Positions 43,215 through 52,302 of a DNA stretch of 64,000 nucleotides are shown here, piece by piece. Position numbers and translations under genes: made by a program. How positions within the stretch are numbered: position 1 is the first letter of the stretch; the number at the start of each line of letters is the position of its first letter. The DNA is taken from NCBI RefSeq assembly GCF_020819555.1, contig NZ_JAJHJB010000012.1, positions 1 to 64,000 of the forward strand. The letters run 5' to 3'. The notes below the pieces were generated by a model. The model saw only the letters and a program-made list of their open reading frames with translations. It did not search any database and was not told the origin of the DNA. The DNA comes from Pelosinus baikalensis (GTDB taxonomy: Bacteria > Bacillota > Negativicutes > DSM-13327).

Positions 43215-44099
43215 TTAGAAATGAAAATTTTTGAATCCAAGTATTAATTCTTCTATAAATTTATCAGTGGCTGCAGGAATAATGATGTCTTTTCGATAGA
43301 TAACGCCCATGGATTTTTTCATGTGAGGGTCATCTATAGGGATGGAGGTTATATTGTCATTTCCGAAACTATTAATATAAGAACGAGGAAGAATTGTTAC
43401 TGCAATATCACGGCCTACAATTTCTAATAAATGCTCGAAAGGCATTATTTCTATCATAGGATTTAATAGAAAACCGAGTTTTTCTGTAGCTTGATCAATA
43501 AATTGTCTGATGATATATTTCGGAGGGAGTAAAACAATGGGGATGGATTTTAGCATTTCCAAAGCTACGTTTGAGTGCTTGGCAAGTGGATTGTTTTTGT
43601 GCACTGCAATACATAATTCTTCGGTATAGAGATGAAGGTTTTCTAATTGAAGATCATCTAATGGAAGAAAGGCAATACCAATATCCAATTCATTTGTTAG
43701 TAATTGCTCTTTTATTTCTTCTGTTGATAGTTGCACAATGGATATTTTAACACCAGGGTAGCGGGTATGAAATTTTACAACAGAAGAAATTAGCAAATGA
43801 CTTCCAGAGCAGCCAACAACAAGATGACCTCGCTTTAATCCTTCTAATTCTTCAATCGCAGTGTGTGCTTGTTTTAATTCTCCAAAAATTTGTAAGCAAT
43901 GATGATAGAGAATATTACCCGCTTTGGTGACGAAAACCTTTTTGCCAATTCGATCGAATAGGGGAGAGCCTACTTCACTTTCTAAAATACGAATTTGCTG
44001 ACTTAAGGTAGGTTGAGAAATATTTAATTTTTCAGCTGCTTTTGTAAAATGAAGTTCTTGGTACATGGTCATAAAATATTCTAAATGACGAAGCTCCAT
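43215..44099 (-). CDS. LysR-family transcriptional regulator, 294 aa
   Basis: The N-terminal winged helix (1-60, MELRHLEYFMTMYQELHFTKAAEKLNISQPTLSQQIRILE-like layout, seen here in full) and the substrate-binding domain (about 90-290) are typical. ATG 44099 follows GTGAGGATA; an earlier in-frame start at 44114 lacks a site. A divergent EamA relic (44190-44330) lies upstream, which may once have been its target. The effector is unknown. Confidence 0.9.
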   Translation of the reverse strand: MELRHLEYFMTMYQELHFTKAAEKLNISQPTLSQQIRILESEVGSPLFDRIGKKVFVTKAGNILYHHCLQIFGELKQAHTAIEELEGLKRGHLVVGCSGSHLLISSVVKFHTRYPGVKISIVQLSTEEIKEQLLTNELDIGIAFLPLDDLQLENLHLYTEELCIAVHKNNPLAKHSNVALEMLKSIPIVLLPPKYIIRQFIDQATEKLGFLLNPMIEIMPFEHLLEIVGRDIAVTILPRSYINSFGNDNITSIPIDDPHMKKSMGVIYRKDIIIPAATDKFIEELILGFKNFHF

Positions 44100-44189
44100 T
44101 ATCCTCACGTCCAATCATAGTTTATATCAATGATTATACTAAAATTTATTACATTGAACAATTAAAAATTTTGACTGGTGGAAATATTA

Positions 44190-44330
44190 TGCAGGTTTTC
44201 TATATGGAATTTATCAGTTCGTACGGTTGGTGCAAGTATTGCTAATCTTACTGTAAATCTGATTCCTGTTTATACGGCGATGATTACTCTTCTAATGGGT
44301 GGAGTAATCACTGATGCGCAAATTGGTTAG
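44190..44330 (+). pseudogene. Relic of an EamA-family transporter
   Basis: The frame IWNLSVRTVGASIANLTVNL followed by IPVYTAMITLLMGGVITDAQIG matches the eighth and ninth helices of EamA permeases (W-N-x-S-V..G-A-S..N-L-x-P-V-x-T). It has no start or earlier helices and ends at TAG 44328. It is divergent from the LysR gene, so it is a remnant of the former LysR-controlled transporter. Confidence 0.65.
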
Positions 44331-44349
44331 ATGTTTCTACTATTGTATA

Positions 44350-44407
44350 GTAAAAAAGCTGCCCTTCTTGTTTATTTCATAATTGAAGTAAATCAGAAGG
44401 GGCAGCT
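44350..44407 (-). terminator. Terminator of the GGDEF-EAL gene
   Basis: On the minus strand AGCTGCCCCTTCT and AGAAGGGCAGCT pair with one bulged base, followed by TTTTTT (plus strand A run 44352-44357). Confidence 0.8.
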
Positions 44408-44414
44408 CTTCATT

Positions 44415-47054
44415 TTATTGTTTACAATAAGAAAGGAAATCAATCGCTTCAGCTTCTGGTAATGGAGGGCTGATTATGTATCCTTGCAAAAGATCGCAGT
44501 GACATTTTGCTAAATATGCAATTTGTATTTCTGTTTCTACACCTTCAGCAACCACGTTCATCTTCATAATGTGAGCCATGTCTATGATCGTTCGAATAAT
44601 GGCTTTTTGTGCTTTATTCGTCAAGATCATATCGATGAAAGCTTTATCAATTTTTAAGGTCTTTACTGGTAAGCGCTGAAGATAGGTTAGGGAAGAGTAG
44701 CCTGTGCCGAAATCATCCAGAGACAAGCGCACTCCCATTATTCGAATTTTTTCAAGAATATGAGTACTTTCTTCTAATGATTCAATTAATGCATTTTCAG
44801 TTATTTCAATTTCCAGCTGGTTAGGTTCAATTCCTGCGTTAAAGAGTGCTTCTCTTACGCCATCGATAAAGTCATCGGCGCATAATTGATAGGGAGATAC
44901 ATTAACGGCAACATGAATATGCCCCCAGCCGTTATCGACTAATCTACGTGCGAAATGACTTGCTTCTCTGAGAACCCAATTTCCAATCTTTTGTATGAGA
45001 CCGTTTTGTTCGGCTAAAGGAATAAAGCGGGTTGGTGATATTGCACCATGTTCTGGGCTATTCCAGCGAAGTAGTGCTTCAAATCCAACAGTGCAGCCGT
45101 TCATGTCTACTTGTGGTTGATAATGTAATGATAGCTCTTGATTTTCGATTGCGTGACGCAAACTATTGATGAGCAGGATTTTGTCATAGGCTTCTATTTG
45201 CATTGTTGTTTCGTAGAAGCGCCAACAGTTTTTCCCCGCTTTCTTGGCTGCGTACATCGCGTTGTCTGCATTTTTGAAAATTTCCTCCGTTGTGTCTCCA
45301 TCAGTAGGATATACAGCAATGCCAACGCTGGCTGAAGTATGAAAGCGAATTCCAAGGGCTTCCATATCCTGGTTGAAAGCTTCAACAATCATGTCAGCGC
45401 TATGAATGATGTTTTTACGGTTATGTTCACCAGATAAAATTACCATAAATTCATCTCCACCAATGCGACCAACAAAACCATGATCACTAACAGTTTCCAC
45501 GATCCGTTTTCCGGCCATGGTGATTAGGGCATCACCATATGTATGACCAAAGGTATCGTTTACCATCTTTAAATCGTCTAAATCAATGAACAAGACAGCG
45601 CCGGCTGATTCACCGCAGCGAGTTCTTTCCATTTCTTTCTTTAGACGCTTATTTAAAAGTGCGCGGTTAGGTAGGCCAGTGAGACTATCAGAATAAGCAA
45701 TGTTCTTGATGACTTGGTTTTTTTTATTCAAAGCTTCTTGGGCTGCTTGGCGCTCCATGATTTCTTCTTCGAGAGCTGCATTCATATCTTGTAAATCTTG
45801 TGTTCGCTCATTAATTTTATTTTCCAGGTCAATATTTAGATTAACGAGTGCAGCTTGAGCTGCTTGTCGTTCCATCATTTCTTCTTCCAGGGTAGCGTTA
45901 ATTTTTTGTATTTCTAGCATATGATTTCCTAGTTTCGCTTCATTTTGTTTGAGTAGACTGACTGTGTTTTTTATTTTGTGACTCATATTGAAGAATGTTT
46001 CGCATAAGATGTCTAATTCATAGGGCATATTTTTGGAGGCGTTGTATTGATCAACCAGTTGGTAGTTTTCAGTTGCTACTTGATTCGATTGCCGAATCAA
46101 CCAATCAATGGGTAATTTAATCTGATTGGTTATCTTCTTAGCCAAGGGGAGAATTAGTAATATTAAAATGGCTGTAGCACTAGTCATCATTGCCAGTTGT
46201 TTATAAATAGGGGCTAGCACCTCATCTTCGTTGATCTTGCCGATTAGCGTCCAACCTCGCTCAGGTACGTCTAGATAAGCACCTAGAACTTTATTTCCTA
46301 GATAATCAATCCAAGTTGTTGTACCTGACTCGCCAGGTGCTATAGAGCGAAATGTATTTTCTGTAAGTTTAAAATTCGTTTTAGCTGCATCTTTGACGAT
46401 GTCTTTGTCAGCTTGCAAATTAAGGTGCCGTGGATCGGTAAGCATGGTACCCTCTCGGTTAATCAAAAAGATTTCTCCTGTTTGGCCAATCCAATTCTCG
46501 CGTAAGAGTTTTTCTAATGTTACGATTTTGATTGATCCAAGTATTAGCCCTTGGAAATCTCCATTATAATCATAGATAGGGGAAGAAATGTTAATTATGG
46601 GCTGACCACTATTCGGGTCAATAACTACATTTGATACATATGATTTTCTTGCCTTGGCCGCTTCAAAATAGGGATTATCGATTGCAGGAGAATTGCGCTG
46701 TTTTAAAGTTAAAGTAGAAATTTTAAAAAATCCTTTTTTATCAATGTATGAAAATGAATCAAAATAATTATCAAGCTGCTGCTTGAAATAAAGAGCACGT
46801 TCCATTTGTGACTCGTCTAAAGTTCGAAAAGCTTCTGTCCGGCTTAGGTCACGAATATTTTCAGCTCTCTCTTCCAGCCAATAGTCAATTAATCGCTTTT
46901 GAGTATGTACTCGCTGCTCGATTAATTCTAGATTTTGTTGTTTAGCTAGTGAAATCTGTCCAACCGTATAAATCGTCATGATCAGTAAACTGGGGACAAC
47001 AATAAGCAAAACTGTCCATAATTTAATTTGTTGCTGTAGCGTCTGTGTCTTCAT
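44415..47054 (-). CDS. Membrane sensor with Cache, GGDEF and EAL domains, 879 aa
   Basis: An N-terminal helix (about 12-32) and one near 285-305 enclose an extracellular double-Cache domain of about 250 residues. A helical linker with the repeated phrase EEEMMERQAAQAALVNLN / EEEIMERQAAQEALNKKN forms a coiled coil (about 385-450). The diguanylate cyclase has an intact GGDEF (near 530) and the phosphodiesterase an intact EAL (FEALLRW, near 655) with DFGTGYSSL. It could make or break cyclic di-GMP in response to an external ligand. Start behind AAGGAGC. Confidence 0.92.
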   Translation of the reverse strand: MKTQTLQQQIKLWTVLLIVVPSLLIMTIYTVGQISLAKQQNLELIEQRVHTQKRLIDYWLEERAENIRDLSRTEAFRTLDESQMERALYFKQQLDNYFDSFSYIDKKGFFKISTLTLKQRNSPAIDNPYFEAAKARKSYVSNVVIDPNSGQPIINISSPIYDYNGDFQGLILGSIKIVTLEKLLRENWIGQTGEIFLINREGTMLTDPRHLNLQADKDIVKDAAKTNFKLTENTFRSIAPGESGTTTWIDYLGNKVLGAYLDVPERGWTLIGKINEDEVLAPIYKQLAMMTSATAILILLILPLAKKITNQIKLPIDWLIRQSNQVATENYQLVDQYNASKNMPYELDILCETFFNMSHKIKNTVSLLKQNEAKLGNHMLEIQKINATLEEEMMERQAAQAALVNLNIDLENKINERTQDLQDMNAALEEEIMERQAAQEALNKKNQVIKNIAYSDSLTGLPNRALLNKRLKKEMERTRCGESAGAVLFIDLDDLKMVNDTFGHTYGDALITMAGKRIVETVSDHGFVGRIGGDEFMVILSGEHNRKNIIHSADMIVEAFNQDMEALGIRFHTSASVGIAVYPTDGDTTEEIFKNADNAMYAAKKAGKNCWRFYETTMQIEAYDKILLINSLRHAIENQELSLHYQPQVDMNGCTVGFEALLRWNSPEHGAISPTRFIPLAEQNGLIQKIGNWVLREASHFARRLVDNGWGHIHVAVNVSPYQLCADDFIDGVREALFNAGIEPNQLEIEITENALIESLEESTHILEKIRIMGVRLSLDDFGTGYSSLTYLQRLPVKTLKIDKAFIDMILTNKAQKAIIRTIIDMAHIMKMNVVAEGVETEIQIAYLAKCHCDLLQGYIISPPLPEAEAIDFLSYCKQ

Positions 47055-47413
47055 GCAGCGGCTCCTTAAGTAGCGGTATGTAAAACTATCAATGGTTCTT
47101 TTATTGAATCATATTTCAGAATTATATGAATATTAATTTGAAAAGTACATTTATTTCATCATTTAAGACCTAATACCTTAAATTAATATTACACATTTTA
47201 TGGATGAACTCCTTCTAAAATTACTTAATTTGTAAAAATTATAGATGTTTTGTAAACTTGGTCTATTCTAGAAATGGAGACATTAACCTAAAAAGGCCTG
47301 CTATCATTTAGAAAAATGATAGCAGGCCTGCATCGTTTAAAATTAATTTTAGTAAAAGGCAAGATGCTCTTTTACTTATTAGTGGAAACGATTTTGATAT
47401 CAGAAAGGCAAAA
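47055..47413. other. Non-coding region between the GGDEF-EAL and deacetylase genes
   Basis: No gene in 359 bases. Apart from the terminator at 47290-47329 it is AT-rich and must contain the promoter of the GGDEF-EAL gene, which I cannot place with confidence. Confidence 0.5.
47290..47329 (-). terminator. Terminator of the polysaccharide deacetylase gene
   Basis: AGGCCTGCTATCATTT and AAATGATAGCAGGCCT form a perfect 16-bp stem with a 4-base loop; on the minus strand TTTTT follows. Confidence 0.9.
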
Positions 47414-48181
47414 CTATTGAAGTAGGGTAGGAAGGAGGCCTTTGCGTAGCATTACGTACGTAATAGACCGATCGTAATGGAAAAGCGGAATCCGTTTCAT
47501 TTCAAAAGGGCTATGGAACATTTCATAGCCATAGTGGGTTGAAAGACCTGCTTCATATCCAGCTTCCTTAGCAATGGTAAGTGTTTGAGTATTATAGCTG
47601 CCGCCAGGATAAGCGACAAAGTCTATGCTCTTTCCCAAAAGTTGCTCTAAGGTAAATTTAGAGTTGGTTAACTCTATTTTCATTTCTGCAGGAGTTAATT
47701 CACTAAGAAATCGGTGAGTGACGGTGTGAGAGCCAAAATCCATACCTGCTACTTGCATTTCTCGTATTTGAGAAGCTGTCAATCGATCATCTTCTCCAAT
47801 CATGCCAGTAATAATGTAAAAGCTAGCCTTCATATTATATTGCTGAAGAATTGGAAAGACATTGATGTAATTGTCTAGATAACCATCATCTAGTGTGATG
47901 AGAATAGATTTATCTGGTAGTGGTGTAGATCGGGTAGACTGTAGGCATTGTTTAACTTGTGCGAGGGATAAGCAGGTGTAGCCTTCTCTGCTTAGTGTTC
48001 TCATATCGTCTTCAAATCGTGTAGGGCTAACGGTATAATTATCTAATTGATAACCGACTCTATGATATAGCAAAATAGGTATGCTTTTATTAATTTTTTT
48101 GTACTCTGAAGCAAATGATGCTCCAGAGAGGGCGGCCAAAGTGCCGGCACAACCGAATAAAAACTGACGTCTGGTAACCAC
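47414..48181 (-). CDS. Exported polysaccharide deacetylase (NodB family), 255 aa
   Basis: The N terminus MVTRRQFLFGCAGTLAALSG resembles a twin-arginine signal (RRQFL); the LFGC could instead act as a lipobox. The NodB domain shows ILITLDDGYLDNY (catalytic and metal Asp) and SHTVTHRFL (metal His pair), and VAYPGGSYN. It removes acetyl groups from cell-wall or exported glycans, with a divalent metal. GTG start 48181 follows AGAGAGGAAG. Length is normal for the single-domain group. Confidence 0.88.
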   Translation of the reverse strand: MVTRRQFLFGCAGTLAALSGASFASEYKKINKSIPILLYHRVGYQLDNYTVSPTRFEDDMRTLSREGYTCLSLAQVKQCLQSTRSTPLPDKSILITLDDGYLDNYINVFPILQQYNMKASFYIITGMIGEDDRLTASQIREMQVAGMDFGSHTVTHRFLSELTPAEMKIELTNSKFTLEQLLGKSIDFVAYPGGSYNTQTLTIAKEAGYEAGLSTHYGYEMFHSPFEMKRIPLFHYDRSITYVMLRKGLLPTLLQ

Positions 48182-48349
48182 GAACTTCCTCTCTTTTCAT
48201 ATACGATATTTTTTAATACTAGCTCATTTGGATTTTATATCATTTTTCCATAAAATGCAAATGAAGAATCGCTATAAAAGAGCTGTAAGAGTCAGGTAGA
48301 AATGGTTTAAATGTTTAGATATCAATAGATTTAGAGTAGCAGACTCCGA

Positions 48350-49033
48350 TTATGTATTCTTTTTGTGTTCCCACCACATAAGTAAGGATATACAAAAAAA
48401 TAGCCAAGTAGAACCTGCAGCGTATCCTGCTAAAACATCTGTGGGATAATGCACTCCTAAATAGATGCGACTGATTCCAATGATAACAATATAGATGGCT
48501 GTTGCTATAAATAATACAAATCGCCAAGTCCATGAGGAAATTTTAAGGCTGATCAAATATGCAAGCATTCCATAAAAGCATAGTGAAACCATGGCATGCC
48601 CACTGGGAAAGCTATACCCTGTTTCCTTAATAACATGGAACATATCGGGTCTAGCACGTACAAAGAGATGTTTTAATAAATAATTAAGCAGCCCGCCGCC
48701 TAGCAGACAAACGGTTAACGCAGAAGCCTCCAGCCATTTTCGAAAAAAAGCAAGGCCGATCAGAATCAGTACTGATAATGCTCCGTAGAAAGGAGCCGAA
48801 CCTAACGTTGTAATATGAATCATGATTTTGTCAAGGTTATGATTGGCATAATAACGGACAATACCAATGATTAGATGATCAAAAAGATCCATTTGCTGTA
48901 CAAATAGTGTTTTCCATGCCAATTCAGCAAATTCTGCCAGCATCAACCCGCTAATCAAGAATCCAATTAAAATATACAATCCAGGCCATTTTTGCTGTAG
49001 GGAAGACAGAATATCTTTTATTATGTTGTACAT
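48350..49033 (-). CDS. PAP2-family membrane phosphatase, 227 aa
   Basis: Six hydrophobic helices and the three phosphatase motifs: KHLFVRARP (K-x6-RP type), FPSGHAMVS and SRIYLGVHYPTDVLAG (S-R-x5-H-x3-D). It dephosphorylates lipid phosphates such as undecaprenyl pyrophosphate or phosphatidic acid on the outer face of the membrane. Start behind AAGGAGTT. Same direction as the deacetylase gene, 168 bases apart. Confidence 0.9.
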   Translation of the reverse strand: MYNIIKDILSSLQQKWPGLYILIGFLISGLMLAEFAELAWKTLFVQQMDLFDHLIIGIVRYYANHNLDKIMIHITTLGSAPFYGALSVLILIGLAFFRKWLEASALTVCLLGGGLLNYLLKHLFVRARPDMFHVIKETGYSFPSGHAMVSLCFYGMLAYLISLKISSWTWRFVLFIATAIYIVIIGISRIYLGVHYPTDVLAGYAAGSTWLFFCISLLMWWEHKKNT

Positions 49034-49095
49034 ATATTAACTCCTTGTGCTTTTATAATGTAGACTTTCCATTCACGTTACTAGATTCAATCATA

Positions 49096-49130
49096 AGAAA
49101 AAACCATGGCAATGATGCTATGGTTTTCTC
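49096..49130 (-). terminator. Terminator after the GAF pseudogene
   Basis: AAAACCAT and ATGGTTTT pair around a 12-base loop; on the minus strand a T run follows. Confidence 0.7.
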
Positions 49131-49184
49131 TTTATAATAATTTTCGTAACCTATTATCTAGTATAATACCATTCAAAGAATTTG

Positions 49185-49733
49185 TCAGCAGATAAAGGTT
49201 AGAATTGCGTTATAAATAGCCATTGATGCAATGGTAGCAAATTGTTGGAATACAGCAACATCATTTAGCGTAAATCTAAGATGAGGCTCTGTAAAGGATA
49301 GACCAAGAACGCCGACAATGTTACAGCCAATTTTTATAGGTACTTACATTTCTGTATGAATTTTATCAAAAAAAGGGTCGTTTAGCCGATTCTTCCACGT
49401 ACTATAGTCAGCAATAAGTGAAATTTTTTCAGATTCGATAGTACGTTGTATCAATCCTTGATCTAAACGCATCATCCGATTTACATCACTTTGATAAACC
49501 CCTACTCCCACTTTTCGAATCATTTGGTTTTGATCAAGTTCTACCCAATTGTAGTATCCATGTTCTGTTTTAATTAGCTGTGTAGCTTCTATAACTACCT
49601 TTTGAAGTAAGCCTGTAAGATCGAGATGATTTAGCAATCCAAGTGCGGTATCATAAAGAACCGTGGAGATTGCTTTTTTGCGTAGCGTATTTAATAAGGT
49701 CTTAGATCCACGTAGTTTATGAAGATGTTTCAT
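49185..49733 (-). pseudogene. GAF-domain protein interrupted by one in-frame stop
   Basis: The frame from ATG 49733 runs 129 codons into a GAF domain (ALGLLNHLDLTGLLQKVVIE onward) and stops at TAA 49344-49346 after IHTEM. The same frame then continues without any shift for 52 codons: VPIKIGCNIVGVLGLSFTEP, then FTLNDVAVFQQFATIASMAI, which is the rest of the GAF fold, ending at TGA 49185. So a single nonsense change splits an otherwise intact 182-codon gene. The family normally binds small ligands for signalling. Confidence 0.8.
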
Positions 49734-50240
49734 ATTAAAGCCTCACAATAAAAAATTGAATATTAGGAATGTACTCTACAATTAATGTTCGACAAAAACT
49801 GCAGCTTTCCTTTCCTAGTATTGGGTTTTGCTGACTCATTTTTTACAAGGATGATAGTGCATAGCTTGCATATAACCAATGACCTAATGATGGGATCAAA
49901 CATAGCATATTGTATCAGCATATCGGGTTGTAGGAGGAATGTAGCATGGGATTCTGTAGATTTGATAATATAGTTTGGGTAATAGTTCTCATTGCGTTTC
50001 GATGTTATAATTATTGCATTGATACTTCTTCATGGAGAAAATGATAGAAATTAAGAGCCGTAGATAAAAATAGAATACCTCATTTAAGATAGCACATGGA
50101 CTTGGAGTCCAATGCAAACTACTTAAAGAGGTATTTTTTGAAAAAAACAAAATGGACGTACTGTTTTTTTTAGACTAAAGTTGAAATCGAAATGATTGCA
50201 CGAAAGGGGTGAAGGCAGGGAACTTTAAATCAACGTCAGA
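49734..50240. other. Non-coding region between the GAF pseudogene and nudC
   Basis: About 500 bases. A 62-codon plus-strand frame (49785-49973) has no ribosome site and looks accidental. The one clear structure is the hairpin at 50071-50139. Confidence 0.5.
50071..50139. terminator. Compound hairpin downstream of nudC
   Basis: AATACCTC+TTTAAG (50074-50088) pairs with CTTAAA+GAGGTATT (50122-50135) with one bulge, and GGACT/AGTCC forms an inner hairpin. T runs flank both sides. It is about 100 bases after the nudC stop and may end that transcript, or be a small mobile repeat. Confidence 0.5.
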
Positions 50241-51032
50241 TTAGGTGTGGCTCACTGTTTGTTTTTCTACGAACCAGTCAATCAGTCGTCTTGCTACACT
50301 TAGTTTGTCGGGAATATCAGGAAGGTTATGAGCAGAAAACCAGCCGGCTTCTACGATTTCTTGGTTATCAATGGTTATTTTTTCTGTTGAACATTGAGCT
50401 GTAAAGGCAATCATCAGAGAATCGGGGAAAGGCCACGGCTGGTTTCCAAAATAACTGATAGAATGTACTTCAACTCCGACTTCTTCTTTTAGTTCTCGTT
50501 GAACACAATCTTCTAGTGATTCACCTGGCTCTACAAAACCTGCAATAACACTATAACGGTTAGGTGGGAATCGATTGGAACGTGCTAGAAGGATTTGATC
50601 ATCTTTTGTAACAGCTACAATAATAGCCGGAGATATGCGAGGGTAGACAATATGACCGCAGCTCGGACATTGCATGGCAAGTTCTTGCTGGGATACATTC
50701 ATGGGAGTTCCGCAGCAGCCGCAAAATTTACTGGTTTTCATCCAGTTTATGATATGAAGCGCGCGGCAAGCAAACCCAAAACATTCGTCTTCCATATTTC
50801 CATACAAAGGACGTACTTTTTTCCAAAATAATTCTTCCGGTATTGTCTCATCATCTAAGTGAGCAATAAAGCATTCTTGTTCATGAAGAGTACCAATACA
50901 CTGGACGTTGATGGGATTAAGTCTTAATAATTCTATATCAGAACTTGAAAGGATCGTGCTGATTCCTTCCACTTCCTTGACTAAAAGCTCATCATCATGA
51001 AATAAAAACCAATATGCATTTTTAATATCCAT
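50241..51032 (-). CDS. nudC: NADH pyrophosphatase / NAD-capped RNA decapping Nudix protein, 263 aa
   Basis: A zinc ribbon (FCGCCGTPM...QCPSCG, about 105-125) precedes a canonical Nudix box, GFVEPGESLEDCVQRELKEE (G-x5-E-x7-R-E-x2-E-E), and the SQPWPFPxSLM-like NQPWPFPDSLMI motif specific to NudC. It splits NADH to NMNH and AMP and removes NAD caps from RNA. ATG 51032 follows AAGGTGG; the frame opens at 51056 without a site. Full length for the family. Confidence 0.92.
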   Translation of the reverse strand: MDIKNAYWFLFHDDELLVKEVEGISTILSSSDIELLRLNPINVQCIGTLHEQECFIAHLDDETIPEELFWKKVRPLYGNMEDECFGFACRALHIINWMKTSKFCGCCGTPMNVSQQELAMQCPSCGHIVYPRISPAIIVAVTKDDQILLARSNRFPPNRYSVIAGFVEPGESLEDCVQRELKEEVGVEVHSISYFGNQPWPFPDSLMIAFTAQCSTEKITIDNQEIVEAGWFSAHNLPDIPDKLSVARRLIDWFVEKQTVSHT

Positions 51033-51221
51033 TTTATTTACCACCTTAGTAATCAAATATATTCTAGCTACTATAGTATCACAAAATAGAACAGAATAAA
51101 GTCAAAATTTTATTAGACTTTTATCTTACTTTGAGCGGGCTACTAGCATTCTCTAGGCATTGCACATAAGAGATACTTGAATTTTTCGTGAGAGTTCAAA
51201 TAAAAAAGGGAGGTGTCAAAT

Positions 51222-52184
51222 TTGACACTACCTGGACAGAGTAAGTCGTTTGAGTATGAACAAAAGGGAAAAAAAACAACGGGTGGCATAATTGTTGCAG
51301 CAGGAAAGGCGTCAGTAAGAAACGAACTAGATCCGCTATTGAAGATTGGCTCTATTACAATAGTAAAAAGAATTGTTTTAACCTTTCAGCAAGTTGGAAT
51401 TTCGCCTATTGTGGTCATTACGGGGCATCGAGCTGAAGAAATTGAACATGATTTAGCAGATTATGGGGTCATATTTTTGCGAAATTCACAGTATGAAAAT
51501 TCACAGATGTTTGATTCTGCAAAAATCGGACTTGAGTTTTTACAGAATAAATGTGATCAGGTAATCTTCAATCCAGTAAATATTTCACTATTTACACCCG
51601 ATACGATTCAAAGAATGATGGAACGTGGTGAAAAGTTAATATCTCCATCTTATCATGGAAAAGCTGGTCATCCCCTTTTGGTATCTTCCGAATTGATTCC
51701 TAGGATTCTAACGTATGAGGGGAATATGGGAATGCGGGGAGCCATTGAAAATATTGGAGTGGAAAGGAAATGGATAGCGATAGAAGATGAGGGTATCCTC
51801 CATGATACGGATGCTATTGGTCGATTAGATCAACTTTTAAAAAAACATAATCATCAGATTCTACATCCTTTTGTTAGAATTAGTATTGAAAAAGAATCTC
51901 TGTTTTTTAATTCAAGAACAAAGCTGCTCTTGATTTTGATTCAGGATACCCACTCGGTACGGAGTGCTTGCAGACATATTGCCTTGTCTTATAGTAAAGC
52001 ATGGAACATGCTAAATGAATTAGAACAAGAGTTAGGGTATGCAGTGGTAGAAAGAAAACATGGCGGCAGCAAGGGCGGAAAAACATATTTGACTAAAGAG
52101 GGTATTGATTTTTTGGAAAAATATCAGGAATTTGAACACAATGTACGCCAATATGCAAAAAATGAATTTGACCGATTATTCTAG
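51222..52184 (+). CDS. NTP-transferase-like domain fused to a ModE/LysR-type winged helix, 320 aa
   Basis: The first two thirds resemble MobA/MocA nucleotidyltransferases (GGIIVAAGKASVRNELDPLL, VVITGHRAEEIEHDL), but the nucleotide loop lacks the usual R-M-G-x-x-K, so catalysis is doubtful. The last 100 residues (KLLLILIQDTHSVRSACRHI, SYSKAWNMLNELEQELGYAV, KGGKTYLTKEG) are the ModE-N winged helix. It probably senses cofactor or nucleotide and controls the molybdenum hydroxylase genes that follow. TTG 51222 is 8 bases after GGGAGG; GTG 51213 overlaps that site. Confidence 0.75.
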   Translation: MTLPGQSKSFEYEQKGKKTTGGIIVAAGKASVRNELDPLLKIGSITIVKRIVLTFQQVGISPIVVITGHRAEEIEHDLADYGVIFLRNSQYENSQMFDSAKIGLEFLQNKCDQVIFNPVNISLFTPDTIQRMMERGEKLISPSYHGKAGHPLLVSSELIPRILTYEGNMGMRGAIENIGVERKWIAIEDEGILHDTDAIGRLDQLLKKHNHQILHPFVRISIEKESLFFNSRTKLLLILIQDTHSVRSACRHIALSYSKAWNMLNELEQELGYAVVERKHGGSKGGKTYLTKEGIDFLEKYQEFEHNVRQYAKNEFDRLF

Positions 52185-52302
52185 CAGTTGGAACTAAATA
52201 GGAAGCAAGTTCTTTTGACAAAGAATTTGATGGAAAATAACTTCCATTTTATAATAAATTTAACAAAAAATCGTTGAATTGTTATAGAATAGGAGGTTAT
52301 TT

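Noticed and set aside
49785..49973. Plus-strand 62-codon frame in the gap before nudC
   Set aside because: No Shine-Dalgarno, odd composition and no recognisable motif; likely chance.
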